Shown here piece by piece: positions 37,850 through 47,642 of a DNA stretch of 64,000 nt (within the stretch, counting starts at the first letter, position 1; the number at the start of each line of letters is the position of its first letter). A model generated the notes under the pieces. The model was not told the origin of the DNA, ran no database searches, and saw only the letters and a program-made list of their open reading frames with translations. The stretch comes from Sphingomonas jeddahensis. GTDB lineage: Bacteria; Pseudomonadota; Alphaproteobacteria; Sphingomonadales; Sphingomonadaceae. The stretch covers positions 248,001 through 312,000 of the forward strand of contig NZ_MPSB01000002.1 in NCBI RefSeq assembly GCF_001981525.1, read 5' to 3'. The translations under genes and the position numbers were made by a program.

Positions 37850-38995
37850 TCACGCGAAAGCCTCCTTGGGCCTGGTCGAGCCGACCGGGAGGGTCGCGCA
37901 AGGGGCGTCGAGGCTCTCCACCAGATCGGCGAGATCGCTGGCGGCGTTTGGCTTGCCGCAGGCCTTGGCGCGGGCGGCGGCGTTTTCGAGCGCGGCCGGG
38001 TCGAGGCCGAGCTTCTGCATCTGCTTGGCGAGTTCACCGGGGGTGAAGGCGCTTTGCGGGATGGTGCGCGCGCCGCCGGCGGTGGTGATCTCGCGCGCGT
38101 TGGCGGTCTGGTGATCGTCGGTGGCGCTGGGGAGCGGCACGAGGATCGCGGGGCGGCCGGCGGCGGTCAGCTCGCTGATCGTCGAGGCGCCGGCGCGGGC
38201 GATGACGAGATGCGCCCAGGCGAGTTCCTCGGGCAAGTCCGGCAGGTAGGTCGCGAGCGTCGCGGCGATGTCGAGCTCGGCATATTTCGCGCGGGCGGCG
38301 TCGATATCCTCGATCCGCGCCTGATGCGTCACCTGGAGGCGACGGCGGAAGGCGACCGGGAGCATGGCGAGGCCGTCGGGCACGACCTTGGACAGGACGC
38401 TGGCGCCCTGCGAGCCGCCGGTGACGAGAACGCGGAAAATGCCGTCTTCCTCCAGCAGCGGATAGGGTCGCGCGCGCAGGGCGATCACGGCATCGCGCAC
38501 CGGGTTGCCGACGTGATGCGCCTTGGGCTCGTACGCGGGCTTGAGACGCTCGGTCTTGGCGTACGAGGTGGCGATTGCGTCGACGCGGCCGGCAACGAGG
38601 CGGTTGACCCGGCCGAGGACGGCGTTCTGTTCGTGGACGGCGGTCGGGATCTTGTCCGCAAACGCAGCGGCGAGCGCAGGAAAGGCGGGATAGCCGCCGA
38701 AGCCGATCACCGCGGCTGGCTTGAACGTCTTGTATAGCTCGCGCGCCATCGCACGGCCGCGCCACATCTCCCGCGCGGCCTTGATCCAGCCGAGCGGACC
38801 GCCCGACAGGCGGCCGGCGGGGAGGACGTGGGTCTGCACGCCTTCAAAGAGGCCCGGAAAACGCACGCCGCGCGCATCGCTGACCAGCGCGACACGGTGG
38901 CCGCGGCGCATCAGTTCCTCCGCCAGCGCGGCAGCGGGAACCATGTGGCCGCCGGTCCCGCCGGCAGCGAGGACGAAGTGACGCGGGCGGCTCAC
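37850..38995 (-). CDS. murG: Lipid II synthase glycosyltransferase MurG
   Basis: A 381-residue GT-B transferase adding GlcNAc from UDP-GlcNAc to lipid I. The N-terminal G-G-T-G-G-H motif is at about 13-18, and the C-terminal domain has G-G-S-Q-G-A near residue 199-204 and A-R-A-G-A-S-T-I-S-E in the sugar-nucleotide site. Its start overlaps the ftsW stop by four bases. It is followed by a PalA repeat before murC. Confidence 0.94.
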   Translation of the reverse strand: MSRPRHFVLAAGGTGGHMVPAAALAEELMRRGHRVALVSDARGVRFPGLFEGVQTHVLPAGRLSGGPLGWIKAAREMWRGRAMARELYKTFKPAAVIGFGGYPAFPALAAAFADKIPTAVHEQNAVLGRVNRLVAGRVDAIATSYAKTERLKPAYEPKAHHVGNPVRDAVIALRARPYPLLEEDGIFRVLVTGGSQGASVLSKVVPDGLAMLPVAFRRRLQVTHQARIEDIDAARAKYAELDIAATLATYLPDLPEELAWAHLVIARAGASTISELTAAGRPAILVPLPSATDDHQTANAREITTAGGARTIPQSAFTPGELAKQMQKLGLDPAALENAAARAKACGKPNAASDLADLVESLDAPCATLPVGSTRPKEAFA

Positions 38996-40218
38996 GATGC
39001 CGATCCCCAGCGCGCGACATACGGGCTGCGCAGCAGGAACGGGTTGCGCCGGGTGAAGGTGAGCAGCAGCCCCATGCCGATCGACAGCGCAATCATCGAC
39101 GAACCACCATAGCTAATGAAGGGCAAGGTCATCCCCTTGGACGGCGCGAGGCCGGTATTGACCGCCATCGAGATCAGCGCCTGAAGCCCAAATTGCGTGG
39201 CAAGGCCGGAGGCGGCGAGCAGCTTGAAGCTGTCCTGCTCGTCGAGCATCTTGACGAACACGCGCACCACGATGGCTAGGAACAGCACGGCGATCACCAT
39301 GCACGCGATCAGGCCAAACTCCTCGCCGATGACGGAGAAGATATAGTCGGTGTGCGCTTCCGGCAGGCCGAATTTGGAGGTGCCCGCGCCGGGGCCGGTG
39401 CCGGTCCAGCCGCCCGAGGTGAGCGTGCGGTGGGCCGCGTCGGTCTGGAAGTGTGCGCCTTCCGCCTCATTGGGGTCTCGGAACAGGAAGGCGTCGATAC
39501 GCGTGCGGGCTGTACCGTAGAACATATAGGCCGCACCGACGCCGAGCGGCGCCATGGCGATGAAGGCGGCGAGCGTCTTGGTGGGCGTGCCCGCGATGAT
39601 CAGGAGCGTCATCCAGACGATGCCGAAGACCATGGTCTGGCCGAAGTCGGGCTGCATCATAAGCAGCGCGCCGACCGTCGCCGTCATCGCGCAGGTGATG
39701 GCGGTGAGCGGCAGGCCCTCCTCCTTGGTGCGCAGCGAGAGCAGCCAGGCGATCGTGACGATGAAGCAGGGCTTCAGGAACTCGGACGGCTGGAACTGCG
39801 AGAAGCCGACGCCGAGCCAGCGCTTGGCGCCGTTCACCTCGACGCCGACGCCGGGGATCAGCACCAGCACCAGCATGAAGCCGAACGCGGCGGCGCCCAT
39901 CACCGCCGCGCGGCGCGCGACGTTCACGGGGAGCATGGAGACGCCGATCAGCACTGGCAGCGACACGCCAACCCACATCACCTGGCGCCAGAAGTAGTAA
40001 AGCGGCGGAAACTTCAGCTGCTCGCCCGAATAGCGCATCGCCGTCGCCGGTGAGGCGGCGGCGACCGACAGCAGGCCGACGGCGATCAGCGCGAAGGTGA
40101 GCAGCAACAGGACGCGGTCGGTGTCCCAGAACCAGGTGCCGAGCGGCGAGCGATCGCCCCGCCCGCCCCGCTCCTTGAGCCGGCCACGTAATCCTTGCGT
40201 GTTCGCCAGATCGGTCAA
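38992..40218 (-). CDS. ftsW: SEDS peptidoglycan glycosyltransferase FtsW
   Basis: A 408-residue polytopic protein with about ten helices. The SEDS-type motifs include N-G-A-K-R-W-L and F-Q-P-S-E-F-L-K in the middle, H-T-D-Y-I-F-S-V-I-G-E-E-F-G around 300, and a final I-S-Y-G-G-S-S-M segment. FtsW polymerises septal glycan with FtsI. The start is a TTG at 40218 whose TTGA overlaps the murD stop; the next in-frame ATG is beyond the first transmembrane helix, so TTG is well supported. Confidence 0.93.
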   Translation of the reverse strand: MTDLANTQGLRGRLKERGGRGDRSPLGTWFWDTDRVLLLLTFALIAVGLLSVAAASPATAMRYSGEQLKFPPLYYFWRQVMWVGVSLPVLIGVSMLPVNVARRAAVMGAAAFGFMLVLVLIPGVGVEVNGAKRWLGVGFSQFQPSEFLKPCFIVTIAWLLSLRTKEEGLPLTAITCAMTATVGALLMMQPDFGQTMVFGIVWMTLLIIAGTPTKTLAAFIAMAPLGVGAAYMFYGTARTRIDAFLFRDPNEAEGAHFQTDAAHRTLTSGGWTGTGPGAGTSKFGLPEAHTDYIFSVIGEEFGLIACMVIAVLFLAIVVRVFVKMLDEQDSFKLLAASGLATQFGLQALISMAVNTGLAPSKGMTLPFISYGGSSMIALSIGMGLLLTFTRRNPFLLRSPYVARWGSAS

Positions 40219-41507
40219 GACAGTGCCCCCACTGCGTTGCGAAATGCCTCGCCGCGATGTTCATAGTCGCGGAACTGATCGAAAGACGCGGCGGCCGGCG
40301 ACAGCAGCACGGTCTCGCCGGGCAGGGCCTGGCGCGCGGCGCTGGCCACGGCGGCTCCGAGCGTCTCGGCTTGCTCCACCGGTACCTTGCCGTCGAGCGC
40401 GCGGGCGAAGACCGGGCCGGAGGCGCCGATCGTGTAGGCGCGCACGACATGGCCGAAGTGGGGCGTGCAGGCATCGAGATCCTCGCCCTTGCCCTTGCCG
40501 CCGACGATCCAATGGACGCGCGGGAAGGCGGCGAGCGCCGGCGCGGCGCTTTCGGGGTTGGTTGCCTTGCTGTCGTTGACGAAGGCGACGCCGTTGATCT
40601 CGGCGACCTTCTCCATGCGGTGCGGCAGGCCGGTGAAGCTGGCGAGACCGCGGTCGATATCGGCTTCGTTGACACCGAGCGCTTGCGCGACGGCGATCGC
40701 GGCGAGCGCGTTCTGGGCGTTGTGCGGGCCTTGCAGCGATGGCCAGCGGGACTGGTCCATGCACACGCCCGGCGCGATCTTGGTGAGGTGCTCAGCCCGG
40801 GCGGAGAGCGAGCGGGCGATCTGCGCCGAGGGCGCGTCGCCGATGCCGATCACCGCTTCGTGGGTGGGCGACTGCATCTGGAACAGGCGCGCCTTCGACG
40901 CGGCATAGGCCTCGAAGCCGTCGTAGCGGTCGAGATGGTCGGGGGTGATGTTGAGCAGCACCGCGACGTCGCAGTCGAGGGTCTGGGCGAGGTCGATCTG
41001 GTAGCTCGACAGTTCGAGGACGTACACGCCGCCGTCCGGTAGTGGATCGGCGCCGAGGATCGGCAGGCCGATGTTGCCGCCCATGCGCAGGGGGACGCCG
41101 GCCGTCTCAAGGATGTGCGCTGCCAACGCCGTGGTGGTCGACTTGCCGTTGGTGCCGGTAACGCCGACGACCTTGTGCGGCGGCAGGGTGGCGCGGGCTT
41201 GGGCGAACAGTTCGATGTCGCCGATGATCGGCACGCCCTCCGCGCGCGCCTTGGCGGCGAGCGGGTGGGTGTTGAGCGGCACGCCGGGGGAAACGACGAG
41301 GCCGGCCGCGCCGGTGAGGGTCAGTTCGGCGATGTCGTGGACGATGACGCCGTCGATCGCCTCGGCCGCTTCGCGTGCCTCGGGGTTGCTGTCCCACGCA
41401 ACGACATGCGCGCCGGCCGCGGCGAGCGCGCGCACGGTGGCGAGACCCGACCGGGCGAGGCCGAGGACGGCGTAACGCTGGCCGCTCCAGGCGGGCGAGG
41501 TGATCAC
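40215..41507 (-). CDS. murD: UDP-N-acetylmuramoyl-L-alanine--D-glutamate ligase
   Basis: A 430-residue Mur ligase adding D-Glu. The ATP loop G-T-N-G-K-S-T-T-T is at about 118-126. Downstream elements include L-E-L-S-S-Y-Q-I-D at the Mg/carbamylated-lysine region, [10 protein letters not shown] and the H-N-A-Q-N-A-L-A motif. The GTG at 41507 overlaps the mraY stop (GTGA). The upstream open frame overlaps mraY and is ignored. Confidence 0.95.
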   Translation of the reverse strand: MITSPAWSGQRYAVLGLARSGLATVRALAAAGAHVVAWDSNPEAREAAEAIDGVIVHDIAELTLTGAAGLVVSPGVPLNTHPLAAKARAEGVPIIGDIELFAQARATLPPHKVVGVTGTNGKSTTTALAAHILETAGVPLRMGGNIGLPILGADPLPDGGVYVLELSSYQIDLAQTLDCDVAVLLNITPDHLDRYDGFEAYAASKARLFQMQSPTHEAVIGIGDAPSAQIARSLSARAEHLTKIAPGVCMDQSRWPSLQGPHNAQNALAAIAVAQALGVNEADIDRGLASFTGLPHRMEKVAEINGVAFVNDSKATNPESAAPALAAFPRVHWIVGGKGKGEDLDACTPHFGHVVRAYTIGASGPVFARALDGKVPVEQAETLGAAVASAARQALPGETVLLSPAAASFDQFRDYEHRGEAFRNAVGALS

Positions 41508-42574
41508 CGCAGCTTCAACGTCGACAGGCCGGCGAGCGCCAGCACGAGGCTGATGATCCAAAAGCGGATCACGACAGTCGGCTCGCTCCAGCCGAGCTGT
41601 TCGAAATGGTGGTGGATCGGCGCCATGCGGAACACGCGCTTGCCGGTGCGCTTGTACCAGAAGACCTGGATGATGACGCTCATCGCCTCGACCACGAACA
41701 GGCCGCCGATGATGCCGAGGACGATTTCGTGGTGCGCGACCACGGCGATCGTGCCGAGTGCGCCGCCGAGGGCAAGGCTGCCGGTGTCGCCCATGAAGAC
41801 GGCGGCGGGGGGCGCGTTGTACCAGAGGAAGGCGAGCCCTGCCCCGATCATCGCGCCGCAGAAGATCGCGAGGTCACCCGCGCGGGCGACGTGCGGGATG
41901 CCGAGGTAATCGGCGAACTTCACGTTGCCGGCCAGGTACACGATCAGCATGAAGGCGACCGAGGCGATGATCACCGGCATCGTGGCGAGGCCGTCGAGCC
42001 CGTCGGTGAGGTTCACCGCATTGCCGAAGGCAACGATCGTGAAGGCCGCGAAGATCGGGAAGAAATAGCCGAGCTCGATGTACATGCGGTTGGTGAAGGG
42101 CAGATAGAGGCCCGTGCCGTTCTCGTAGCTGATGATCCACGCCGCAATGCCGGCGATGATGAACTCGAGCAGCAGGCGGACGCGGCCGGGGACACCGGCG
42201 GTGCTGGCCTTTCGCACCTTGTCGTAATCGTCGAGGAAACCGATCGCGCCGAAGCCGAGCGTGACGAACAGGCATGCCCAGACGAAGGGGTTGCGCAGAT
42301 CCATCCAGATCAGGATCGACAGCGCGAGGCTGGTGAGGATCATCAGCCCGCCCATGGTGGGCGTGCCGCGCTTGGCGAGGTGGGTCTGCGGGCCGTCAGC
42401 GCGGATCGGCTGCCCCTTGCCCTGGCGGATGCGCAGCCAGCCGATGAACTTCGGCCCGATGACGAGGCCGATGAACAGGGCGGTCGCGATCGATCCGCCG
42501 GTGCGGAACGACAGGTAGCGGATGAGATTGAGAACGCCCGGGAATCCGAGCTGCTCGGCAATCCAGTACAACAT
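41504..42574 (-). CDS. mraY: Phospho-N-acetylmuramoyl-pentapeptide transferase
   Basis: A 356-residue ten-helix membrane enzyme making lipid I from UDP-MurNAc-pentapeptide and undecaprenyl phosphate. The motifs K-R-G-T-P-T-M-G-G at about 69-77, D-D-Y-D-K (catalytic Asp pair) near 115-119, N-L-T-D-G-L-D-G-L near 188-196 and the final H-H-H-F-E are present. It overlaps murF by one base (TAATG) and murD by four, so it is in the centre of a tightly coupled stretch. Confidence 0.96.
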   Translation of the reverse strand: MLYWIAEQLGFPGVLNLIRYLSFRTGGSIATALFIGLVIGPKFIGWLRIRQGKGQPIRADGPQTHLAKRGTPTMGGLMILTSLALSILIWMDLRNPFVWACLFVTLGFGAIGFLDDYDKVRKASTAGVPGRVRLLLEFIIAGIAAWIISYENGTGLYLPFTNRMYIELGYFFPIFAAFTIVAFGNAVNLTDGLDGLATMPVIIASVAFMLIVYLAGNVKFADYLGIPHVARAGDLAIFCGAMIGAGLAFLWYNAPPAAVFMGDTGSLALGGALGTIAVVAHHEIVLGIIGGLFVVEAMSVIIQVFWYKRTGKRVFRMAPIHHHFEQLGWSEPTVVIRFWIISLVLALAGLSTLKLR

Positions 42575-43950
42575 TATGCCATGCCCCCGGCGAGTGCCGC
42601 GACGATCCGCGACAGCCCGACCCCGTTCGATCCCTTGACGAGTACCGCATCGCCCGGCGCGAGCATATCCGGAAGGACCTCCAGCGCCGCCGCGGCGGTG
42701 GGCACATGGACGAATTTCACTTTGCCCTCAAGCGCCTGTGCGAGTGGCGCCATCTGTTCGCCGACCAGCAGCGCCATTTCGACGCGGGCGGCGGTGAGCG
42801 GCTCGGCGAGTGCTGCGTGATAGGCGGGTGCGCCCTCCCCCAATTCGCGCATTTCGCCAAGGACGGCGATGTGGCGGCCGGGCTCGGTGGCGAGCACCGC
42901 GAGGGTCGCCGCCATCGAGGCGGGGTTGGCGTTGTAGCTTTCATCGATCACCAGCGCCTCGCCGCCGTTTACCTTGGCGATGAGGCGCGCACCGCGGCCG
43001 GGCAAGCCGCCGAGTTCGGCGAGCGCAAGGCCGGCCAGACCGAGGTCGCCGCCGACCGCATCGACCGCGGCGAGGACGGCGAGCGCGTTGAAGACCCAAT
43101 GCGCGCCGGGCTGTGCAATCGTGAAGCTGAGTTCGCGCTCGCCGATCTTGGCAGTGACAAAGGTGCCGCCCGTCTTCAGCGCCATGCTTTCGATCGGGTG
43201 GACGTCGGCCGCATTGTCGGTGCCGAAGGTGACGATCTTTGCCGCATACGGCTGGGCGGCGCCGATCAGGCGATCGCGGTGCGGGCTATCATAAGGAATG
43301 ATCGCGGTGCCGCCGGGTTCGAGGCCGCGGAAGATCTCGCCCTTGGCGTCGGCGATCGCGCTTTCGTCGGGGAAGAATTCGGTGTGCGCGGGGGCGATGG
43401 CGGTGACGATCGCGACGTGCGGGCGGACGAGCGTGGTCAAATGTGCCAGCTCGCCGGGGTGATTCATGCCCATCTCGAACACGCCGAAGCGGGCGGCGGC
43501 GGGCATGCGGGCGAGGCTGAGTGGCACGCCAGTGTGGTTGTTGTAGCTCTTGACCGAGCGGTGCGCGGCGTCGGGCGCACCGCGGTCGAGCGCGGCGAAC
43601 AAGGCCTCCTTGGTGGAGGTCTTTCCGACCGATCCGGTTACGCCGATGATTCTGGCGTCTGTACGGGTGCGGGCGGCGCGGGCGAGGTTCTCCAGCGCCG
43701 CAAAGGTGTCGGTCACGCGGACGCTAGGGTGCGGCGTGTCGTTGGAGACGAGCGCACCGGCGGCGCCCTGCGCGAACGCCTGGTCGAGGAAGCGGTGGCC
43801 GTCGGTCGCTTCGCCGCTGAGCGCGACAAACAGGTCGCCGGGGCCGACCTCGCGCGAATCGAACGCGACACCGGCGACGGCGAAGTCGTCGCCATTGGCG
43901 GTGCCGTCCGTGGCGGCGGCGATGTCGGGGGAGGTCCAGAGGGGGAGCAT
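42574..43950 (-). CDS. murF: UDP-N-acetylmuramoyl-tripeptide--D-alanyl-D-alanine ligase
   Basis: A 458-residue Mur ligase attaching D-Ala-D-Ala to the muramoyl tripeptide. The ATP loop G-S-V-G-K-T-S-T-K is at about 106-114, and E-M-G-M-N-H-P-G-E and [10 protein letters not shown] are further family marks. Its stop shares a base with the mraY start. Unlike most junctions here, its start is separated from murE by about 550 bases containing palindromes and a small ORF. Confidence 0.95.
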   Translation of the reverse strand: MLPLWTSPDIAAATDGTANGDDFAVAGVAFDSREVGPGDLFVALSGEATDGHRFLDQAFAQGAAGALVSNDTPHPSVRVTDTFAALENLARAARTRTDARIIGVTGSVGKTSTKEALFAALDRGAPDAAHRSVKSYNNHTGVPLSLARMPAAARFGVFEMGMNHPGELAHLTTLVRPHVAIVTAIAPAHTEFFPDESAIADAKGEIFRGLEPGGTAIIPYDSPHRDRLIGAAQPYAAKIVTFGTDNAADVHPIESMALKTGGTFVTAKIGERELSFTIAQPGAHWVFNALAVLAAVDAVGGDLGLAGLALAELGGLPGRGARLIAKVNGGEALVIDESYNANPASMAATLAVLATEPGRHIAVLGEMRELGEGAPAYHAALAEPLTAARVEMALLVGEQMAPLAQALEGKVKFVHVPTAAAALEVLPDMLAPGDAVLVKGSNGVGLSRIVAALAGGMA

Positions 43951-43999
43951 GGCGCTCTATAGCATCTTGGTTGGGCGGGGCTTGCGGGAATTGCGGTTC

Positions 44000-44352
44000 G
44001 TCATGCCGGCCTTGCGCCGGCATCCAGGCGTCCGCGCAGCCAGCGGCCGGCGATCAAGCCCAACGGGGGATACCGGCGCAGGGCCGGCATGACGGTAGGA
44101 GGAAGGCTGCCGCACAGGCACCGTCATCCCGGACTCGATTCGGGATCCATGGTGCGGCGCGCGCTGCGCCTGACTAGCTTGCGACAGCGCGTGCGGAGGG
44201 TTGGATCCCGGCGCAAGGCCGGGATGACGGGACGACTTAGTGGCAGTCGTTACCCGACCCACATACGTCGTCACCCTGGACTTGATCCGCGGTCCCGCTG
44301 CCTTTCCGATGGTTGGGAAGAAGCGGAACCCCGGCTCGAGGCCGGGGTGACG
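44000..44352. repeat. Three PalB-type palindromes in the murE-murF gap
   Basis: Three elements occur in a row: 44000-44094 (GTCATGCCGGC to GCCGGCATGAC), 44122-44229 (CGTCATCCCGGA to CCGGGATGACGG) and 44269-44352 (CGTCACCCTGGA to CGGGGTGACG). They sit in the transcribed region between murE and murF. Short GC tracts separate them and no gene is seen among them. Confidence 0.8.
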
Positions 44353-44381
44353 AAAGTCTTGCGTGGTTGCCGCCGTCGCGT

Positions 44382-44510
44382 TCAACGCAGGCCGCTCACC
44401 GTGTCGCCGGTCACCAGTTCGTAGCGCAGGCCAAGCTTGCGGCGTTCGCGGGGCTGCTTGTCACCCTCGCTGATCTGGGGCTTGGATGGCATCACGAACT
44501 TACGCTTCAC
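44382..44510 (-). CDS. Putative 42-residue basic protein coupled to murE
   Basis: A GTG at 44510 lies inside the last codons of murE and opens 42 codons to TGA at 44382-44384. GGGAGGT five bases upstream, within murE, is a strong ribosome site; an ATG follows at 44492. The product is very hydrophilic, rich in Lys, Arg and Gln (P-R-E-R-R-K-L-G-L-R-Y-E-L), with no signal peptide. It lies where murE and murF would normally abut. No family is recognised. It may be a real small protein or a remnant; the ribosome site and position favour translation. Confidence 0.45.
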   Translation of the reverse strand: MKRKFVMPSKPQISEGDKQPRERRKLGLRYELVTGDTVSGLR

Positions 44511-45921
44511 CTGCAACCTCCCTGGCTACACTCACGTCATCGAAGGGCAGGACGAGATCGCGGACGATCTGGCCCTGTTCATGTCCCTTGCCGGCGATCA
44601 GGACGATATCGTCGGCCTGTGTCTGCTGGATCGCGAGGCGGATCGCGCCGCGGCGGTCGCCGTGCTCGATCGCGCTGGGCGCACCTTGCAGGATGTCGGC
44701 GCGGATCGCGGCGGGCTGCTCGCTGCGCGGATTGTCGTCGGTGACGATCGCGACATCGGCATGAGCCGCGGCGACCTTGCCCATCGGTTCGCGCTTGCCC
44801 TGGTCGCGGTCGCCGCCGGCGCCGAAGACGAGGATCAGCCGGCCCGAGACGTGCGGCCGAAGCGCGGCGATGGCGGCCTCCAGCGCGTCGGGGGTGTGGG
44901 CGTAATCGACATAGACCGGCGCGCCACTCGGGGCGATCACCGCGCGTTCGAGGCGGCCGCGGACCGGCTGGAGGCGGGCGAGATTGGCGAGCGTGCTGGC
45001 CACGTCGCCGCCGGTGGCGATCACCAGACCGGCGGCGATCAGCGCATTGGCGGCCTGATAAGCGCCGATCAGCGGCAGGTTGACGCGATGTTCGACGCCG
45101 TCGGCGGCGATCACCAGCCCCTGCCCCATCAGCGTGGGATCACGCGACACGAGGCGAAGGTCGTCGCCATGTTCGCCGACGGTGAACAGCCGGTTGCGGC
45201 GTTGGCGAGCAAGATCGACGACGCGTTCGGAATTGGGATCGTCAGCCCAGACCACTGCCGTGCCATCCGGGCTGAGCACTTCGGAGAACAGGCGCAGCTT
45301 GGCAGTGAAATAATTCGCCATGTCGCCGTGATAGTCGAGGTGATCGCGCGACAGGTTGGTGAAGGCGGCGGCGGATACGCGCAGCCCTTCGGTGCGATAC
45401 TGCGTGAGGCCGTGGCTCGATGCCTCGAAGGCGAGGTGCGTGACGCCCTCACGGGCGAGGCCGGCGACGTTGGACAGAAAGGTGACGACGTCGGGCGTCG
45501 TAAGACCGGTGCTGACCTGTTCGCCGGCAGTGGTGACGCCCAGCGTGCCGATCGAAGCGGCGTGGTGGCCGGCCATGCGCCAGAGCTGGCGGGTCAGCTC
45601 GACCGTAGATGTCTTGCCATTGGTGCCGGTCACCGCAACAGCGGTTTCGGGGAACGGCGCGAAGAAGCGGGCGGCGAGATCGGCGAAGCAGGCGCGCGGA
45701 TTGTCGTCCGCGATATGGACAGCGCCTTCAACGGTGGCCGAACGGCGCGCAACGACGGCGATCGCGCCGGCGGCGATGGCGGCGGGAATGAAGTCCTCCC
45801 CATTCACGCGCGCGCCTTCGAAAGCGCCGAAGATCGTGCCGGGCGCGACCTTGCGGTGGTCGATCGCGAAGCCGGTGACGCTTGCAGCCTCGTCGCCGCC
45901 GGTCAGCGTGCCGAGCTTCAT
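44500..45921 (-). CDS. murE: UDP-N-acetylmuramoyl-tripeptide synthetase (meso-DAP type)
   Basis: A 473-residue Mur ligase adding the third peptide residue. The ATP loop G-T-N-G-K-T-S-T is at about 99-106 and the family S-R-D-H-L-D-Y-H-G motif near 200. The D-N-P-R-S-E motif near 390 is the DNPR sequence that selects meso-diaminopimelate over lysine. Its start overlaps the ftsI stop by four bases. The C-terminal codons hold the ribosome site of a small downstream ORF. Confidence 0.95.
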   Translation of the reverse strand: MKLGTLTGGDEAASVTGFAIDHRKVAPGTIFGAFEGARVNGEDFIPAAIAAGAIAVVARRSATVEGAVHIADDNPRACFADLAARFFAPFPETAVAVTGTNGKTSTVELTRQLWRMAGHHAASIGTLGVTTAGEQVSTGLTTPDVVTFLSNVAGLAREGVTHLAFEASSHGLTQYRTEGLRVSAAAFTNLSRDHLDYHGDMANYFTAKLRLFSEVLSPDGTAVVWADDPNSERVVDLARQRRNRLFTVGEHGDDLRLVSRDPTLMGQGLVIAADGVEHRVNLPLIGAYQAANALIAAGLVIATGGDVASTLANLARLQPVRGRLERAVIAPSGAPVYVDYAHTPDALEAAIAALRPHVSGRLILVFGAGGDRDQGKREPMGKVAAAHADVAIVTDDNPRSEQPAAIRADILQGAPSAIEHGDRRGAIRLAIQQTQADDIVLIAGKGHEQGQIVRDLVLPFDDVSVAREVAGEA

Positions 45922-47642
45922 TCCGCTTCCACCTTCTTGTCGCCGGGGGCATGCCAGAGCAGGCCTTGCAGTTCGCGGATGTCGAGATCGCGCTGCGCGT
46001 CGGGGATGACGCCCAGCATCGCGCCGGTGCGGCTGATGACGCGGCTGACAACCGGCGCCGCGGTGTAGGCGGCGGTGGTCTGAAACAGGTTCGCCTGCAC
46101 CCGCTTCGGGCTGTCCATCATGGTCAGCACAACATAGCGCGGCGCATCCATCGGGAAGGCGGCGGCGAACGTCGAGACGTTACGGTTGCGGGCATAGCCG
46201 CCGGCCTCCGCAGCCTCGGCCGTGCCGGTCTTGCCGCCCACGCGGTAGCCGGGTGCCTCGGCTTTACGGCCGGTGCCGTCGGTGACAATCAGGCGAAGGA
46301 GCTGGCGCATCCGCGCGCTGGTCGTCTCGCTGATTACGCGGCGGCCTTGCGGCGCCTTACCGGGCGCCACCTTGAGCAGCGTGGTCGGGCGCCAGATCCC
46401 GCCGTTGACCAGCGTCGCATAGGCGTTGGCGAGGTGCAACGGCGTCACCGCGATGCCGTGGCCGTAGGCGGTGGTCATCACCGTGGTGCGCGCCCAGTAA
46501 TGCGGCCACAAGGGCCGGCCTTTTTCGATCAGCTCGATATCGGGCTTGGTATCGAATCCGAGCTTGCGGAACATGGTTTGCATCCGCTCGGCGCCGATCT
46601 CGTCGGCGATGCGGGCAGTAGCGATGTTCGAGGAATGGATCAGCGTTTCGGGGATGTTGAGCCAGCGGTTCTGCGCATGGTCATCCCGGATCCGGAAGCG
46701 GCCGACCTGGAGCGCGCCGGTCGCATCGAAGCGGCGCGACATGTCGGTGACAACGCCCGTGTCGATCGCGGTGGCCATGGCGATCGGCTTGAAGGCGGAG
46801 CCAAGCTCATAAACGCTCTGAGTCACCGTGTTGCGCAGCTGCTCGGTGCCAGCCATGCCGACGCGATTGGGGTTGAAGAGCGGCAGCGAGACCATCGAGA
46901 TCACCTCGCCGGTATCGACATCGAGCACGATACCAGCCGCGGCCCGCGCCTGCATGCTCGCCATCGCCTGGCCGAGCTCGCTTTCCATTGCCGCCTGGAC
47001 GCGACTGTCAATCGACAGCGTGACGGGGGTCCCGGACAGTGCTGGATTGAGCAGGCGTTCGTCGAGTGCGCGCTCCATGCCGAGGCGGCCGTGGACGGTC
47101 GGATCCTTCCGCGTGGTGCCGATATAGCCGAGCACGTGTGCGGCGAGCGTCGACTGCGGATACAGCCGCTGGGTCTCGCGGTCGAAGACAATCCCCGGCT
47201 CGCCGATCGCATTCACCGCCTGCACCAGCGCGGGCGAGGCGCGGCGGTTGAGATAGGTGAAGTTCACGTCCTTGCTGATCAACGCGTAGAAATGATGCTG
47301 ATCGCCGAGATCCGGCATCAGATCGGCAAGACGCTTAGCGATCTCGCTCTTGTCGCCGAGCAGGCGGCGCGGGTGGACGCCGATCGTCCAAGCATCGATC
47401 GTGCGGGCGAGCTGCTGTCCGTTGCGATCGACAATGTCGCCGCGCGGCGCGGTGGAAATGGCCGCAACGCGGCTCGGTCCCCCATCGAAGGCGAGCATGG
47501 CGAGACGAATGATGACCAGCAGGACGCCCGCCGCAAACAGCAGCATCAGCACCATCAGGCGCTGATGCTGGGTGGCGAGCAGCGCCTGGCGCTGTTCGCT
47601 GATGCGCGCGGGGCGCGTCGCCCGGGCGACCATGGTGGTCAA
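45918..47642 (-). CDS. ftsI: Septal transpeptidase FtsI (PBP3 type)
   Basis: A 574-residue class B penicillin-binding protein. A membrane anchor lies at about 30-50. Transpeptidase motifs are S-A-F-K with Ser282 and Lys285, S-S-N at 337-339 and K-T-G at 471-473. It cross-links septal peptidoglycan with FtsW. The TTG at 47642 overlaps the previous stop (TTGA); an ATG nine bases further on is the alternative. The preceding gene is the FtsL-like protein, as expected. Confidence 0.95.
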   Translation of the reverse strand: MTTMVARATRPARISEQRQALLATQHQRLMVLMLLFAAGVLLVIIRLAMLAFDGGPSRVAAISTAPRGDIVDRNGQQLARTIDAWTIGVHPRRLLGDKSEIAKRLADLMPDLGDQHHFYALISKDVNFTYLNRRASPALVQAVNAIGEPGIVFDRETQRLYPQSTLAAHVLGYIGTTRKDPTVHGRLGMERALDERLLNPALSGTPVTLSIDSRVQAAMESELGQAMASMQARAAAGIVLDVDTGEVISMVSLPLFNPNRVGMAGTEQLRNTVTQSVYELGSAFKPIAMATAIDTGVVTDMSRRFDATGALQVGRFRIRDDHAQNRWLNIPETLIHSSNIATARIADEIGAERMQTMFRKLGFDTKPDIELIEKGRPLWPHYWARTTVMTTAYGHGIAVTPLHLANAYATLVNGGIWRPTTLLKVAPGKAPQGRRVISETTSARMRQLLRLIVTDGTGRKAEAPGYRVGGKTGTAEAAEAGGYARNRNVSTFAAAFPMDAPRYVVLTMMDSPKRVQANLFQTTAAYTAAPVVSRVISRTGAMLGVIPDAQRDLDIRELQGLLWHAPGDKKVEAE

